Made by a program: the position numbers and the translations under genes. Shown in pieces: positions 33,363 to 41,873 of a stretch of 64,000 nt of DNA. Below the pieces are notes generated by a model that saw only the letters and a program-made list of their open reading frames with translations, was not told where the DNA came from and searched no databases. Every line of letters starts with the position of its first letter. The first letter of the stretch is position 1. This DNA comes from Phytohabitans aurantiacus (GTDB lineage: Bacteria; Actinomycetota; Actinomycetes; Mycobacteriales; Micromonosporaceae): assembly GCF_027923225.1 (NCBI RefSeq), contig NZ_BSDI01000019.1, positions 62,001 to 126,000 of the forward strand, read 5' to 3'.

Positions 33363-33623
33363 GACGTCTCTCCCGCTCTAGCGACGGCACAAAACGCCAT
33401 CCACCCTAAACCCCCACACCCCCACCCACCCCGCCCGCCAGCGCCGGCGCCCGCCCGCCGCACCCCACGCCAGCGCGGGCGCCCGCTCGCCGCACCCACC
33501 CCGCGCCCGCCGCGCGGGGGCGCCGCGCGCACCCACGCGCCGCGCACCGCACCACGCACTGCGCACACCCCCGCACCGCGCACACCCCACACCGCGCCGC
33601 GCCGCCCCGCTCGCGGGCGCCGC
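33363..33623. other. Strongly C-biased gene-free stretch
   Basis: The top strand from about 33405 to 33620 is dominated by CGC, CAC and CCC with runs of alternating purine and pyrimidine (for example GCGCACACCCCCGCACCGCG). No protein-like frame is visible. Frames open here reflect composition only. Confidence 0.6.
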
Positions 33624-33794
33624 CGATCAAGGGCGAATGCACGTGATTGGATCTCTTCTCCGCGCGCGTCCACCCCCAGGCCGGCCCGGCACGGCGTGTC
33701 GCCACGCCCTGCACGCCGATCAAGGGCGAATGCACGTGGTTCGATCGCATTTCCGCGTGTATTTGCCCTTGATCGTTGCGAATGCCCTTGATCG
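33624..33794. repeat. GATCAAGGGC intergenic elements, locus B
   Basis: A half element at 33624-33667 reads CGATCAAGGGCGAATGCACG followed by TGATTGGATCTCTTCTCCGC and lacks its right arm. A full element at 33717-33794 has the left arm GATCAAGGGCGAATGCACGT, a variant centre GGTTCGATCGCATTTCCGCG, the right arm TTTGCCCTTGATCG and the accessory arm TTGCGAATGCCCTTGATCGG. Confidence 0.9.
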
Positions 33795-33944
33795 GCGGCG
33801 GCTGCGCGGCGACCGAGGCGGGCAAGGCGGGCGCTTCGCCGGCCCGAGGCCGGCGGACGAACGAGGGCGCTTGCTCTGCGCAGGAAGCAGGACGGAGGAC
33901 GGTACGCGCCCTCGATCAAACGCGATACGGCGCCGTAGATAGCG

Positions 33945-33976
33945 GGAGAGGCCGCCACGGGGGAAGCGGCCTCTCC
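33945..33976. terminator. Hairpin, possible terminator
   Basis: Perfect 11-base arms GGAGAGGCCGC (33945-33955) and GCGGCCTCTCC (33966-33976) enclose a ten-base loop. No gene directly precedes it on either strand within 500 bases, so its target transcript is unclear. Confidence 0.5.
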
Positions 33977-34120
33977 ACTCATCACGGTACCCCCAATTTC
34001 ACGTTCGCGGGAGAGCGCCGTGAGTCTCTGTCCTTCCAGCCGGTCGGGCGGCCCGGGGTGGAACGGCAGTGACTAGAGTGGCGGCCGGTCCGCTTGATCG
34101 CCTGAAGGAGGCCCGCGCCC

Positions 34121-34720
34121 GTGCCCGACGACGTCACCGCACCGTCCGATCGTCCGGTGACCCGAGTCCGGCTCCCACGGATGGTGCGCGACTACGCCTG
34201 GTTGGCCGCCGCGATCGGGCTCGGTGTCGTGGTACTGCTCTGCTCGGTGCCGTTCGTGTCGGGTACCGGACTCACGTGGAACTCGGCTGAGCCGGTGGCG
34301 GTCGCGAGCAGTGCACCCGGCGCGACGCCCGATTTGACCACGCCCACGGCGGCGCCGTCGCCGTCCGCGACGCCGAAGCCCTCCCCCAGCCGGACCACGC
34401 AGGCGCCGCGCAAGCGCGCCACCGCCTCGCCGACGACGGCGGCCCCGCGCCCGTCCACCTCGACCGCCGCCGTGCTGACCGTGCTGGGGCCGCAGTCCGG
34501 TGACGGGTTGTGGCAGCTGGTCGGCGGCTACTGCCAGCGCGACGAGGCCTGGGCGAAGCCGGGCGAGAACGGCGACGGGAACTGGTGGTGCCAGCGCTGG
34601 AACCGCTCACCGGAGGTCGTCGACATGTCCGCGGCGTGCCTGGCCACGTACGGTCGCGGCGCCTTCGCCGAGACCTCGAACCGGCGCGATCCCTTCTCGT
34701 GGCGCTGCTACCGCCGCTGA
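34121..34720 (+). CDS. Single-pass membrane protein with Cys/Trp-rich outer domain
   Basis: GTG at 34121 lies ten bases after AAGGAGG. The 199-residue product has a short cytoplasmic N-terminus, a helix at about 25-47 (YAWLAAAIGLGVVVLLCSVP), a Ser/Thr/Pro/Ala-rich linker typical of wall-spanning stalks, and a C-terminal 75-residue domain with GGYCQRDEAWAKPG, NWWCQRWN, SAACLATYG and SWRCYRR. Four cysteines suggest two disulfides outside the cell. The Cys spacing and Trp content hint at a ligand-binding module, but I do not recognise it. Confidence 0.75.
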   Translation: MPDDVTAPSDRPVTRVRLPRMVRDYAWLAAAIGLGVVVLLCSVPFVSGTGLTWNSAEPVAVASSAPGATPDLTTPTAAPSPSATPKPSPSRTTQAPRKRATASPTTAAPRPSTSTAAVLTVLGPQSGDGLWQLVGGYCQRDEAWAKPGENGDGNWWCQRWNRSPEVVDMSAACLATYGRGAFAETSNRRDPFSWRCYRR

Positions 34721-34885
34721 CCGCGCGCCCGACGGGGCAGAAGGCGCAGCGTCCGCACCCGCGAGCCGCAGCGGAACAACGAACAGCGCCGCCGCGAGCG
34801 CGCCGGAACAACGGACCGCGTCCGCCGCCGCAAGCCGCAGCGGAACGGCGAACAGCCTCCGCCGCCGCGGGCGCGCGGCGCCCGC
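34721..34885. other. Gene-free, repeat-like GC-rich stretch
   Basis: Short imperfect repeats of GCCGCAGCGGAAC occur about every 40 bases (for example near 34768 and 34832). I see no gene. It leads into the elements of locus C. Confidence 0.5.
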
Positions 34886-35054
34886 CGATCAAGGGCATTC
34901 GCAACGATCAAGGGCAAATACACGCGAAAAGAGATCCAAGCGCGTGCGTTCGCCCTTGATCGACGGAAGCGGCGTGGCGACACGCCGTGCCGGGCCGGCC
35001 TGAGGGCGAACACACGCGGAAAAGAGATCCAACCACGTGCATTCGCCCTTGATC
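34886..35054. repeat. GATCAAGGGC intergenic elements, locus C
   Basis: These are in the opposite orientation to locus B. The first (34886-34962) has the accessory arm CGATCAAGGGCATTCGCAA, then CGATCAAGGGCAAATACACG, AAAAGAGATCC and GCGTTCGCCCTTGATCG. The second (35000-35054) has a degenerate left end, CTGAGGGCGAACACACGCGG, then AAAAGAGATCCAACCACGTG and CATTCGCCCTTGATCG. Confidence 0.9.
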
Positions 35055-35131
35055 GACGGAAATCAGCGCGCCGCGCGGAAAACGCGCTCAGCGCGCCGCG
35101 CGGAAAGCGCGCAGGGCGCGCCGCAATGGAG

Positions 35132-35163
35132 CCGGGCGGGTGCACCGTGGTGCACCCGCCCGG
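35132..35163. terminator. Strong perfect hairpin
   Basis: Arms 35132-35146 (CCGGGCGGGTGCACC) and 35149-35163 pair perfectly over 15 bases. It could end rightward transcription from the 34121-34720 gene, although it lies 400 bases beyond its stop, or back up the GH48 terminator from the other side. Confidence 0.55.
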
Positions 35164-35300
35164 AGGTCTTGTAGGGGGTGGTGGGCCGACCGGACCGCTG
35201 CGTTGGCCAATCCGGCCGGCCCACCACTGGTTGGCCTGACCGTGGGAATCAGGCCGCTAGCCAGCCCGACCGTGGGAATCGGACTGTCTATTGGGGCTCC

Positions 35301-35332
35301 GGGATGAGGGGGAAGGAGAGACCCCTCATCCC
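35301..35332. terminator. Terminator of the GH48 gene
   Basis: Perfect 11-base arms GGGATGAGGGG (35301-35311) and CCCCTCATCCC (35322-35332) enclose a ten-base loop. The hairpin begins 18 bases beyond the stop of the leftward GH48 gene, the usual place for its terminator. Further left, the motif GACCGTGGGAATC occurs twice (near 35239 and 35268). Confidence 0.75.
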
Positions 35333-35349
35333 GGGGCGGCTCATCGGAG

Positions 35350-38274
35350 TCAGTCCCCGATCAGCCGGTCGTAGTCGTGCAGTGCCATGGCGACGTCCAC
35401 CTGCGCCCAGAACCGGTGGTAGTTGAACGTTGGTACGGCGCCGCCGTTCAGGTACGCCTGCACCTTCGGCCAGTCCGCGTCGTTCCGCAGGAACGAGCGG
35501 ATGCTGAGGAAGGTGCTGTTGGAGTTGATCGGGTCACCGTTCGGCATGACGCCCGAGTAGCCCGGCGGGATGTACAGGCCCTGGCCGGTGCTGGCGTTGT
35601 AGGCGTCGTCGAAGCGGTTGTAGTCGGCCTTGGTCTCCGGCACCGACACGCCCTTGGCATCCTTGTGGAGCAGGAGCGCGTCGAGCAGCCCCTTCGCGGT
35701 GGCCTGGGCCTGGGTGTTGCCGGACTTCGCGCCGTAGTAGATCAGCGTCCGGGCGTACGCGCCGGCGACACCGACGTCCTGGGTACGGTCGACGACCGTG
35801 ACGCGCAGGTTGGCGTTGTTGACCGACGTGGTGCTGCTGGTCCAGTTGCCACCCGGCATACCGCTCCAGCTCAGCGTCGACGGGATCTGGTAGTTCGACC
35901 CGCTGACCGTGGTGTTGGCGATGGCCCACGCGACCCACTTGTCGAGCAGCGCCTTGGCCTGCGCGTTGCCGGTCTCGTGGTAGTACTCGGCGACGCGCTC
36001 CATGCTCCACGCCTGGAAGCCGAACCACTGGTTCGACGGCGGGTCGTGGTAGACGGGCTTGTCGTCGTACACCATGCCGTAGAAGGTCGGGCGGCCGGCC
36101 GGGCGGGCGCTGTAGTCGCCGTTCCAGCTGTTGGTCGCGCCACCGGCGATCGCGCCGTCGGCCGACTGCAGCCAGGTGTAGAACTGGATCTGCCGGTTGA
36201 GGCTGGTCGCCCAGTCACCCTGCGCCGACGCGGACCGCGGGATCAGCTCCGGTGTGGTCGACAGCGCCCAGGCCGCGAACGGGTTCTGGTAGCCGCCGTG
36301 GTTGTGGCTGGAGCCGATGCGCCACGCCCAGTTGCTGCTGCCCTGCGGGCCGCCCCAGGCGTAGTACCAGGAGAGAAGGTACGCGGAGCTGCTCTTGCCG
36401 GTGCCCGCGGCGCAGGTCGGCGAGGCGCAGCCAGGGTTCTTGTAGTACTTGTCGTACATCGCGTACCGCAGGTAGTCGCCCATCTGGGCGGCCTTCTGGA
36501 TGGTCGGCGCGATGGCCGACTGCTGGCCCTGCTCCTTGGCCCACTTCAGCGCCCAGTACGCGGCCTGGATGGCGCGCGCGTCGGCGTCGGGGGCGTTGGT
36601 GTAGCGCCACTGCTGGGTGTAGGACGAGTCACCGAGGAAGATCGGCAGGTACCCGCCGTTGCCCGTGCGGCCGAAGTTGAACGTCTCGCAGGAGGGGTGC
36701 GGCACGGTCTCGAAGACCGACTCCTGCGGGCCGCGCTGGTAGGTGTTGATGTACGCCGGGCGGGTCGTGCGGTCGCCGCACTTGCCGAAGCCGTACACGT
36801 TGTCGACGTCGAGCAGCCAGTGCATGCCGTACACGCGGTTGCTGCCGTAGGTCTGGGTCAGCTCGTTGTAGAGCGGGTCCTGGCCGACGGGGACCGTCGA
36901 GTCGAGCTTGCCGCCCTGCTGGGGGTACAGGCTGGGCTGGTTTGCCTCGGGCGCGTAGTCGGCCGGGTCGTTCGGGTTGTAGCCACCCTGCGTCTCGGTC
37001 GGGATGATGTAGCGCTCCATGACCGCCCAGGCGTTGTTGAAGGGCGCCCAGTTCTCGGTGGCACGGCCGTACATCGCCTCCAGCGACAGCCAGTAGCTGA
37101 ACGCCTCGGAGGTGGTCTCGTGACCGTGGTCGGGCGCCTCAGCGAGCAGCGTCTCGACGGAGTGGTACGGGATGCCCTCGGGGCTGAAGTAGCCGCTGGC
37201 CGGTGCCTTGATCTTGTTGTACAGCTCCAGGAACTCCTCGCCGTACTGGCCCGGCCCCTGGGTGTTCTCGTCGTCCTGGACCGTCACCGCGGTGACCGAC
37301 GGCGTGTAGTTGGTGGCGCTGGCGGTGATGGACGCCGTGTCGTTGGTGGCGTCGGCGTCCTGCGCCGCGTTCACCGGGACGTTGACGCCCGTGCTCCAGT
37401 TCTGGGGCGTGATCGTCGCGCTGGGGGCGCCGAGGGTGACGTCGGCGTCGCCGGTCTTGGCGAGGTTGACGGTCACGTTGCCGGTCGGCGCGGCGCTCAG
37501 CTTGACGTTCAGGGCGGAGCTGCTGCCCTCGGCCACCGTCAGGGTCGGCGGCGTGACGACGCTGTTGGTACTGGTGCCGGTGACGGTGAACGCGACCTCG
37601 TCGGTGCCGGTGAGGCCGGCGCTGTCATACGCCCGAGCCTGTGCGGTGTACGAACCGGCGGGCAGGCCGTTCATCATGTACTCGTACGGCGCCGCGCTGT
37701 CGGTGTTGATCAGCATGCCGTTGCGGTAGAACTCGACGCGCGCGATCGGGCCCTCGGCATCCGTCGCGGTGGCCGCGAGGTTGACGTTGGCCGGCGCGGT
37801 GAAGTTCGCGTTGTCGGCAGGGCTGGTGATGTTGACGGTCGGCGCGGTGTTGGCCGCCCCGTTGCACGTGACACCGTTGATCGTGAATGCCGTCGGCTTG
37901 GCGTTGGTGCCGGAGTACGAGGCGTTGAAACCGATCGACGTCTGCGCGCCGGTGGCGAGGTTGCCGTTCCACGACAGGTTCGTGGCGGTGACCTGGTTGC
38001 TGCCGGCGGCCTGGCTCCAGGTGGCCGACCATCCTTGCGTGATGCGCTGGTTGCCCGGGAACGTAAAGCCCAGCCTCCAGCTCGTGAGCGGGTCACCGAC
38101 GTTCTTGATCGTCACGTTCGCGGTGAAGCCGGTACTCCAGTCGTTGGTCGTATAGACAACGTCGCAGGAGGTCGCGGCGTAGGCCATGCCGACTGGTATG
38201 CCGACCATCCCGCCCGCGACCAACGCGCCAGCGGCCACCATGGCCACTCGGCGTTTTCTTGCGGTGAGCTTCAT
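35350..38274 (-). CDS. Secreted GH48 cellobiohydrolase with CBM2
   Basis: I start at ATG 38274 (MKLTARKRRVAMVAAGALVA), preceded by GGAG; the longer frame adds an unlikely extension. After the signal peptide come a CBM2 cellulose-binding module (about 34-140: DWSTGFTANVTIKNVG, ITQGWSATWSQ, one disulfide), an Ig-like domain (about 148-232: ITSPADNANFTAPANVNLAA), a Calx-beta-like domain (about 238-335: LTVAEGSSSALNVKLSAAP) and the GH48 catalytic domain (about 340-974: GHETTSEAFSYWLSLEAMYG, NQWFGFQAWSMERVAEYYHE). GH48 enzymes attack cellulose chains from the reducing end and release cellobiose. Two CebR-like boxes lie upstream, indicating induction by cello-oligosaccharides. Confidence 0.96.
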   Translation of the reverse strand: MKLTARKRRVAMVAAGALVAGGMVGIPVGMAYAATSCDVVYTTNDWSTGFTANVTIKNVGDPLTSWRLGFTFPGNQRITQGWSATWSQAAGSNQVTATNLSWNGNLATGAQTSIGFNASYSGTNAKPTAFTINGVTCNGAANTAPTVNITSPADNANFTAPANVNLAATATDAEGPIARVEFYRNGMLINTDSAAPYEYMMNGLPAGSYTAQARAYDSAGLTGTDEVAFTVTGTSTNSVVTPPTLTVAEGSSSALNVKLSAAPTGNVTVNLAKTGDADVTLGAPSATITPQNWSTGVNVPVNAAQDADATNDTASITASATNYTPSVTAVTVQDDENTQGPGQYGEEFLELYNKIKAPASGYFSPEGIPYHSVETLLAEAPDHGHETTSEAFSYWLSLEAMYGRATENWAPFNNAWAVMERYIIPTETQGGYNPNDPADYAPEANQPSLYPQQGGKLDSTVPVGQDPLYNELTQTYGSNRVYGMHWLLDVDNVYGFGKCGDRTTRPAYINTYQRGPQESVFETVPHPSCETFNFGRTGNGGYLPIFLGDSSYTQQWRYTNAPDADARAIQAAYWALKWAKEQGQQSAIAPTIQKAAQMGDYLRYAMYDKYYKNPGCASPTCAAGTGKSSSAYLLSWYYAWGGPQGSSNWAWRIGSSHNHGGYQNPFAAWALSTTPELIPRSASAQGDWATSLNRQIQFYTWLQSADGAIAGGATNSWNGDYSARPAGRPTFYGMVYDDKPVYHDPPSNQWFGFQAWSMERVAEYYHETGNAQAKALLDKWVAWAIANTTVSGSNYQIPSTLSWSGMPGGNWTSSTTSVNNANLRVTVVDRTQDVGVAGAYARTLIYYGAKSGNTQAQATAKGLLDALLLHKDAKGVSVPETKADYNRFDDAYNASTGQGLYIPPGYSGVMPNGDPINSNSTFLSIRSFLRNDADWPKVQAYLNGGAVPTFNYHRFWAQVDVAMALHDYDRLIGD

Positions 38275-38517
38275 CGTGGGGTGTCTCCTCGCGGACCTGG
38301 CCGAGCCCGTGGGGCCTCGGCGGGGCACCTTCTACGCGATGGTGAGAGCGGCGCGTAGGGCGGAAGGCGCTGGTTACGTGGGGCAGCCCGTCCCGGACCG
38401 GGTGGCGAACGACGCACGCCGTTCACATTTGGGCGCCGTTCCCGATGGGGATGCCCTCGGCGGCCCGCCGCTCGCGCAGTTGTTTGGCTCCCTTGCGCGG
38501 TGTTCGACAGTCTTGCA

Positions 38518-38531
38518 TGGGAGCGCTCCCG
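38518..38531. promoter_or_regulatory. CebR-like operator upstream of GH48 gene
   Basis: TGGGAGCGCTCCCG differs in one base from the 14-base palindrome TGGGAGCGCTCCCA that the cellobiose-responsive repressor CebR binds in Streptomyces and relatives. It lies 244 bases before the GH48 start codon, within the probable promoter region. Confidence 0.85.
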
Positions 38532-38695
38532 CAGCAAGAGACGGCTTTTTCCCGTCCCTCGTGACATCGACAGACGTGCCCTGACCTGCGATCTAGCGGC
38601 ACAGTGGAGTTTCACAAGGGTTGGCGTGTTGTTTCGATCTTGTTTTGGGTCTTTCACAAACCCGTGACGCGGACTACAGTCCTCACCAACGTCGA

Positions 38696-38709
38696 TGGGA
38701 GCGCTTCCA
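38696..38709. promoter_or_regulatory. CebR-like operator, isolated
   Basis: TGGGAGCGCTTCCA matches the CebR palindrome at 13 of 14 positions. It is 422 bases from the GH48 start and more than 600 bases from the GH1 start, so its target gene is unclear; it may assist repression at the GH48 promoter or control a short transcript to its right. Confidence 0.75.
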
Positions 38710-38928
38710 TTGATGTCAATGCAAGTACATGGGACTGTACCGACACCGACGGTCCAGTCCCCAGCCATCTCAGCCGCAGAGCTGACGGCGGGCCAGCCCG
38801 GACTCCGCCGCCAGCGTCTCACCCCCCGGTCGAGAGGAGGTGGAACCAGAGCCACTCGCGTGGCCCGGCTCCCGCGCGACATGTGTGTCGAGGAGGCAGA
38901 TTCCTCAGACGCCATGTTTGTAACGATG

Positions 38929-38960
38929 GTGGGGACGGGGGTTGCCCTCCCCGTCCCCAC
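38929..38960. terminator. Hairpin, possible rightward terminator
   Basis: Perfect 12-base arms (38929-38940 and 38949-38960) enclose an eight-base loop. No recognised gene precedes it; see the intergenic entry. Confidence 0.5.
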
Positions 38961-39266
38961 GCTAAGCCCCTCATAAAGGAGGGGAATCGGTCGACTGCGC
39001 TTAACCGGTCGACCGAGTCGGCATTATCGGCAATCGGACGTGCCTTACCTCTCGCCACCGACCACCAGACAGCCACCCTGGTCGGTCAGCGCCGACCGAC
39101 ATCTGCCACCTCTTTAGTTCCACCCTGACGCACGGCGCCGCCGCCGCGCGCGCCAGGGCCGGTGCACGCCGCCCTCAGCGGCCAGCCGGCCAGCGATGTA
39201 ACCGGAGCACCGGGCGCATCGCTACCCGATCACCCCATTTCCATCTGCCACGATCCGGGTTAGCCT

Positions 39267-39280
39267 TGGGAGCGCTCCCA
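39267..39280. promoter_or_regulatory. CebR operator upstream of the GH1 gene
   Basis: TGGGAGCGCTCCCA is the exact 14-base CebR consensus, 38 bases before the beta-glucosidase start codon, a position suited to blocking transcription. Confidence 0.9.
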
Positions 39281-39318
39281 GACCATGGGGATGGGAACAC
39301 CACCGAGGAGACCCGAAG

Positions 39319-40806
39319 ATGTCCGTACCCACCAGGCGGCACGATGACCGCCCCGCCGTGCAGTCCGCGTCCGGTGTGTTACCGGCGCCCGCGTCGAACG
39401 GCGCCGCCCACGAGGCCAGCCCCGCCGATGGCGCCGACTCCACCCGGACCGACCAGCACTTCCCAGGACCCGAGCCGGATGCCCGGCTCGGTTTGGCGTT
39501 TCCGGAAGGATTCGGCTGGGGAGCAGCCACGTCCGCGTACCAGATCGAGGGCGCCACAAAGGACGACGGCCGCGGTGAGTCGGTGTGGGACACCTTCAGT
39601 CACACGCCGGGCAAGACCCGCAACGGCGACACCGGTGACATCGCCGTCGACCACTACCACCGGTACCCGCAAGACCTGGACCTGATGCGCGACCTCGGGT
39701 TGCGCTCGTACCGGTTCTCGATCTCCTGGCCGCGCATCCAGGCAGACGGCACCGGCGAGCCCAACCAGCGCGGTCTCGACTTCTACCGCCGCCTGGTGGA
39801 TGGGCTGCACGAGCGCGGCATCGAGCCGATGGCGACGCTCTTCCACTGGGACACGCCACAGGCGCTGCAGGACAAGGGCGGCTGGGCATCGCGTGCGACG
39901 GCGTACCGGTTCGCCGACTACGCCGAGGCCGTCTACGCGGCCCTCGGCGACGCCGTGCCGGTATGGCTGACCATCAACGAGCCCAAGACGGTCGTCCAGA
40001 ACGGGTACATCCAGGCCCACCACGCGCCCGGCATCCCCGACGAGCCCACGGCCTACCAGGTCGCGCACCACCTCCAGCTCGCGCACGGCCTCGCGGTGCA
40101 GCGGCTGCGCGGCATGAACAGCAACATCCGGATCGGGCCGGCGTTCAACCTGCACCCCTGCTACCCGGCCGACGACAGCCCCGAGGCGCTCGCCGCCACG
40201 CGACTCTACGACGGGTACGAGAACCGGCTCTACCTCGACTCCGCCCTGCGCGGCCACTACCCCGCCGACGTGCTCGCCGCCCAGGGGCCCGACAGCCCGT
40301 TCGCGAAGTCCATCCAGGACGGTGACCTGGAGATCATCAACACCCCGGTCGACCTGCTCGCCGTGCAGTACTACACGCCGATCTACGTCAAGGGCGACGG
40401 CAGCACCGAGCAGCGGCACGCCACCACCAAGGCGTTCTGGCAGCAGATCTACCCCGAGGGCATGTACGACATCCTCACCCGGGTGCACCGCGACTACGGC
40501 CCGATCCCGCTCACCGTCACCGAAAACGGCCTGCCCTGCCCCGATGTGCTCGGGCCGGAAAACGACATCGACGACGTCGAGCGGGTCGCGTTCCTGCGCG
40601 ACCACTTCGCCGCCGCGCACCGGGCGATCGGCGACGGCGTGCCGCTGGAGAGCTACCACGTCTGGTCGCTGCTCGACAACTTCGAGTGGGACCAGGGTTA
40701 CGAGGAGCGCTGGGGGCTCATCTACGTCGACTACGCCACCCAGCAGCGCATCCTCAAGCGCAGCGCCCGCTGGTACCAGCGAGTGATCGCGGAAAACGCG
40801 GTCTGA
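39319..40806 (+). CDS. bglC: GH1 beta-glucosidase
   Basis: ATG at 39319 follows GGAGACCCGAAG and gives 495 residues. A polar N-terminal extension of about 55 residues precedes the GH1 barrel, which begins FPEGFGWGAATSAYQIEGAT. The acid/base is in WLTINEPKTVVQNGY, the nucleophile in PLTVTENGLPCPD, and the aglycone region in WSLLDNFEWDQGYEERWGLI. There is no signal peptide, so it acts in the cytoplasm on cellobiose taken up after cellulose hydrolysis. An exact CebR box lies 38 bases upstream. By family and regulation it corresponds to Streptomyces bglC; the symbol is used in that sense. Confidence 0.94.
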   Translation: MSVPTRRHDDRPAVQSASGVLPAPASNGAAHEASPADGADSTRTDQHFPGPEPDARLGLAFPEGFGWGAATSAYQIEGATKDDGRGESVWDTFSHTPGKTRNGDTGDIAVDHYHRYPQDLDLMRDLGLRSYRFSISWPRIQADGTGEPNQRGLDFYRRLVDGLHERGIEPMATLFHWDTPQALQDKGGWASRATAYRFADYAEAVYAALGDAVPVWLTINEPKTVVQNGYIQAHHAPGIPDEPTAYQVAHHLQLAHGLAVQRLRGMNSNIRIGPAFNLHPCYPADDSPEALAATRLYDGYENRLYLDSALRGHYPADVLAAQGPDSPFAKSIQDGDLEIINTPVDLLAVQYYTPIYVKGDGSTEQRHATTKAFWQQIYPEGMYDILTRVHRDYGPIPLTVTENGLPCPDVLGPENDIDDVERVAFLRDHFAAAHRAIGDGVPLESYHVWSLLDNFEWDQGYEERWGLIYVDYATQQRILKRSARWYQRVIAENAV

Positions 40807-40816
40807 CCTTATCTTT

Positions 40817-40850
40817 CATGGGGGCGCGCGTCGCGCGCCCCCATGTTTCT
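40817..40850 (+). terminator. GC-rich hairpin with T-rich tail
   Basis: Perfect 14-base arms (40817-40830 and 40832-40845) are followed by TTTCTTT. It begins ten bases after the GH1 stop and ends seven bases before the ribosome site of the next gene, so it should end most beta-glucosidase transcripts. Confidence 0.85.
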
Positions 40851-40862
40851 TTGGAGGACCGC

Positions 40863-41852
40863 TTGCAGAGCCTGACCAAACGCCAGATCACCGAGGACGA
40901 GCTGGTCGCGCTGGTGCGGCGTGGCTTCGGCTCCACCGCGGCCCTGGACGAATGGCGCGAGCTCACCAACGGCACCTACAACGCCGCGTACTCGGTCGCC
41001 GTCGACGGGCGCCCGCTGGTGCTCAAGGTCGCACCGCCGCCCGGGCTCGACCTGCTCACCCACGAGGTCGACCTCATGCGCACCGAGGCCGACTTCTACC
41101 GCCGCGCCGCGGTCGCCGGCATCCCCGTGCCCGAGGTGGTGTTCGCCGACTTCGACCGCACGCTCATCGGCAGCGACTACGCCTTCCTCAGCCTAGTGCC
41201 GGGCGCCGACCTGCACACCAGCAAAGACGGCCTGACGGCCGCCCAGATCGCGGTGGCGCGCGCGGAGGTCGCCGCGATCACCGCCCGCCTGCATGCCATC
41301 ACCGGTCCCGGGTACGGGTACCCGTTGCGCGGCAGCAACAGTTGGCAGCGATCGTGGCGGGCGGCGTTCGGCGCGATGGTCGACGACCTGTTGGCCGACG
41401 CGTCACGCCTGGGCAAGCCGCTGCCCGCCGCGCCCGAGCGGATCGGCGAGCTGCTGCGCCGCCACGCCGACGTACTGGACGATGTGGACCGTCCCGCGTT
41501 GGTCCACTTCGACCTGTGGGACGGCAACGTCTTCGTCGACTCCAACGGCCGGGTCACCGGTCTGATCGACGGCGAACGGGCATTTTTCGGTGACCCGGTG
41601 GCCGAGTTCGTATCGCTGGCCCTCTTTCGCGATCTGGCCGACGCGCCCGAGCTGCTCGCCGGGTACGCCGAAGGCAGCGGAGCGCCGTTCGCCCTGACCA
41701 GCAGCGTGCGGCGGCGCCTCAACCTCTACACCACGTACCTCTACGTAATCATGGCGATCGAAGGAGCGACCCGTGGTTGGGACGGCCCCGAGCGCGACAG
41801 TTACGAGGCGTGGCTGAGCGAGCGCCTTGAGGCACAGTTGGCGATGCTCTGA
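40863..41852 (+). CDS. Aminoglycoside-phosphotransferase-fold kinase
   Basis: I choose TTG 40863, five bases after TTGGAGG; the longer open frame runs through the terminator hairpin and the GH1 gene and is not credible. The 329-residue product has the APH fold: RELTNGTYNAAYSVAV, Lys in LVLKVAPPP, hinge FLSLVPGADL, the catalytic loop LVHFDLWDGNVFVD and the metal site GLIDGERAFFGDP. Relatives phosphorylate small molecules, and some next to glycosidase genes act on sugars, but the substrate is not visible here. The intact catalytic residues argue for activity. The Ser/Thr kinase gene begins 21 bases after its stop. Confidence 0.85.
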   Translation: MQSLTKRQITEDELVALVRRGFGSTAALDEWRELTNGTYNAAYSVAVDGRPLVLKVAPPPGLDLLTHEVDLMRTEADFYRRAAVAGIPVPEVVFADFDRTLIGSDYAFLSLVPGADLHTSKDGLTAAQIAVARAEVAAITARLHAITGPGYGYPLRGSNSWQRSWRAAFGAMVDDLLADASRLGKPLPAAPERIGELLRRHADVLDDVDRPALVHFDLWDGNVFVDSNGRVTGLIDGERAFFGDPVAEFVSLALFRDLADAPELLAGYAEGSGAPFALTSSVRRRLNLYTTYLYVIMAIEGATRGWDGPERDSYEAWLSERLEAQLAML

Positions 41853-41873
41853 ACGTCGGACACACTTAGCGGC

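Larger units (their letters stand above)
38532..39266. other. Long intergenic region between divergent cellulase genes
   Basis: About 740 bases contain no convincing gene. They hold an isolated CebR-like box (38696), a perfect 12-base hairpin (38929-38960, GTGGGGACGGGG and its complement) and an inverted pair of GGTCGAC motifs (38987 and 39009). The hairpin lies about 220 bases after the box, so a short rightward transcript from a CebR-controlled promoter ending at 38960 is possible. The translated frames of this part are not protein-like. Confidence 0.55.

Noticed and set aside
33323..33985. Open frames in the C-rich stretch and repeats at 33.3-34 kb
   Set aside because: Open only because of base composition; Gly/Arg/Ala low-complexity translations that cross repeat elements.
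33624..35054. A CRISPR array, because of repeated 25-40-base units
   Set aside because: Units are not evenly spaced, occur in both orientations, lack unique spacers of constant length, and no cas genes are nearby.
35377..38358. A 993-codon open frame on the plus strand opposite the GH48 gene
   Set aside because: Antisense of a well-supported glycoside hydrolase; its translation is Val/Arg/Gly-rich without motifs.
38604..39128. A CebR-controlled protein gene between the two cellulase genes
   Set aside because: Candidate frames have no ribosome site at a sensible distance and translations are not protein-like; the hairpin and box are kept as regulatory features only.
40686..40862. Longer N-terminus for the APH-fold kinase
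   Set aside because: It would run through the GH1 gene and the terminator hairpin; TTG 40863 has a good ribosome site at the right spacing.
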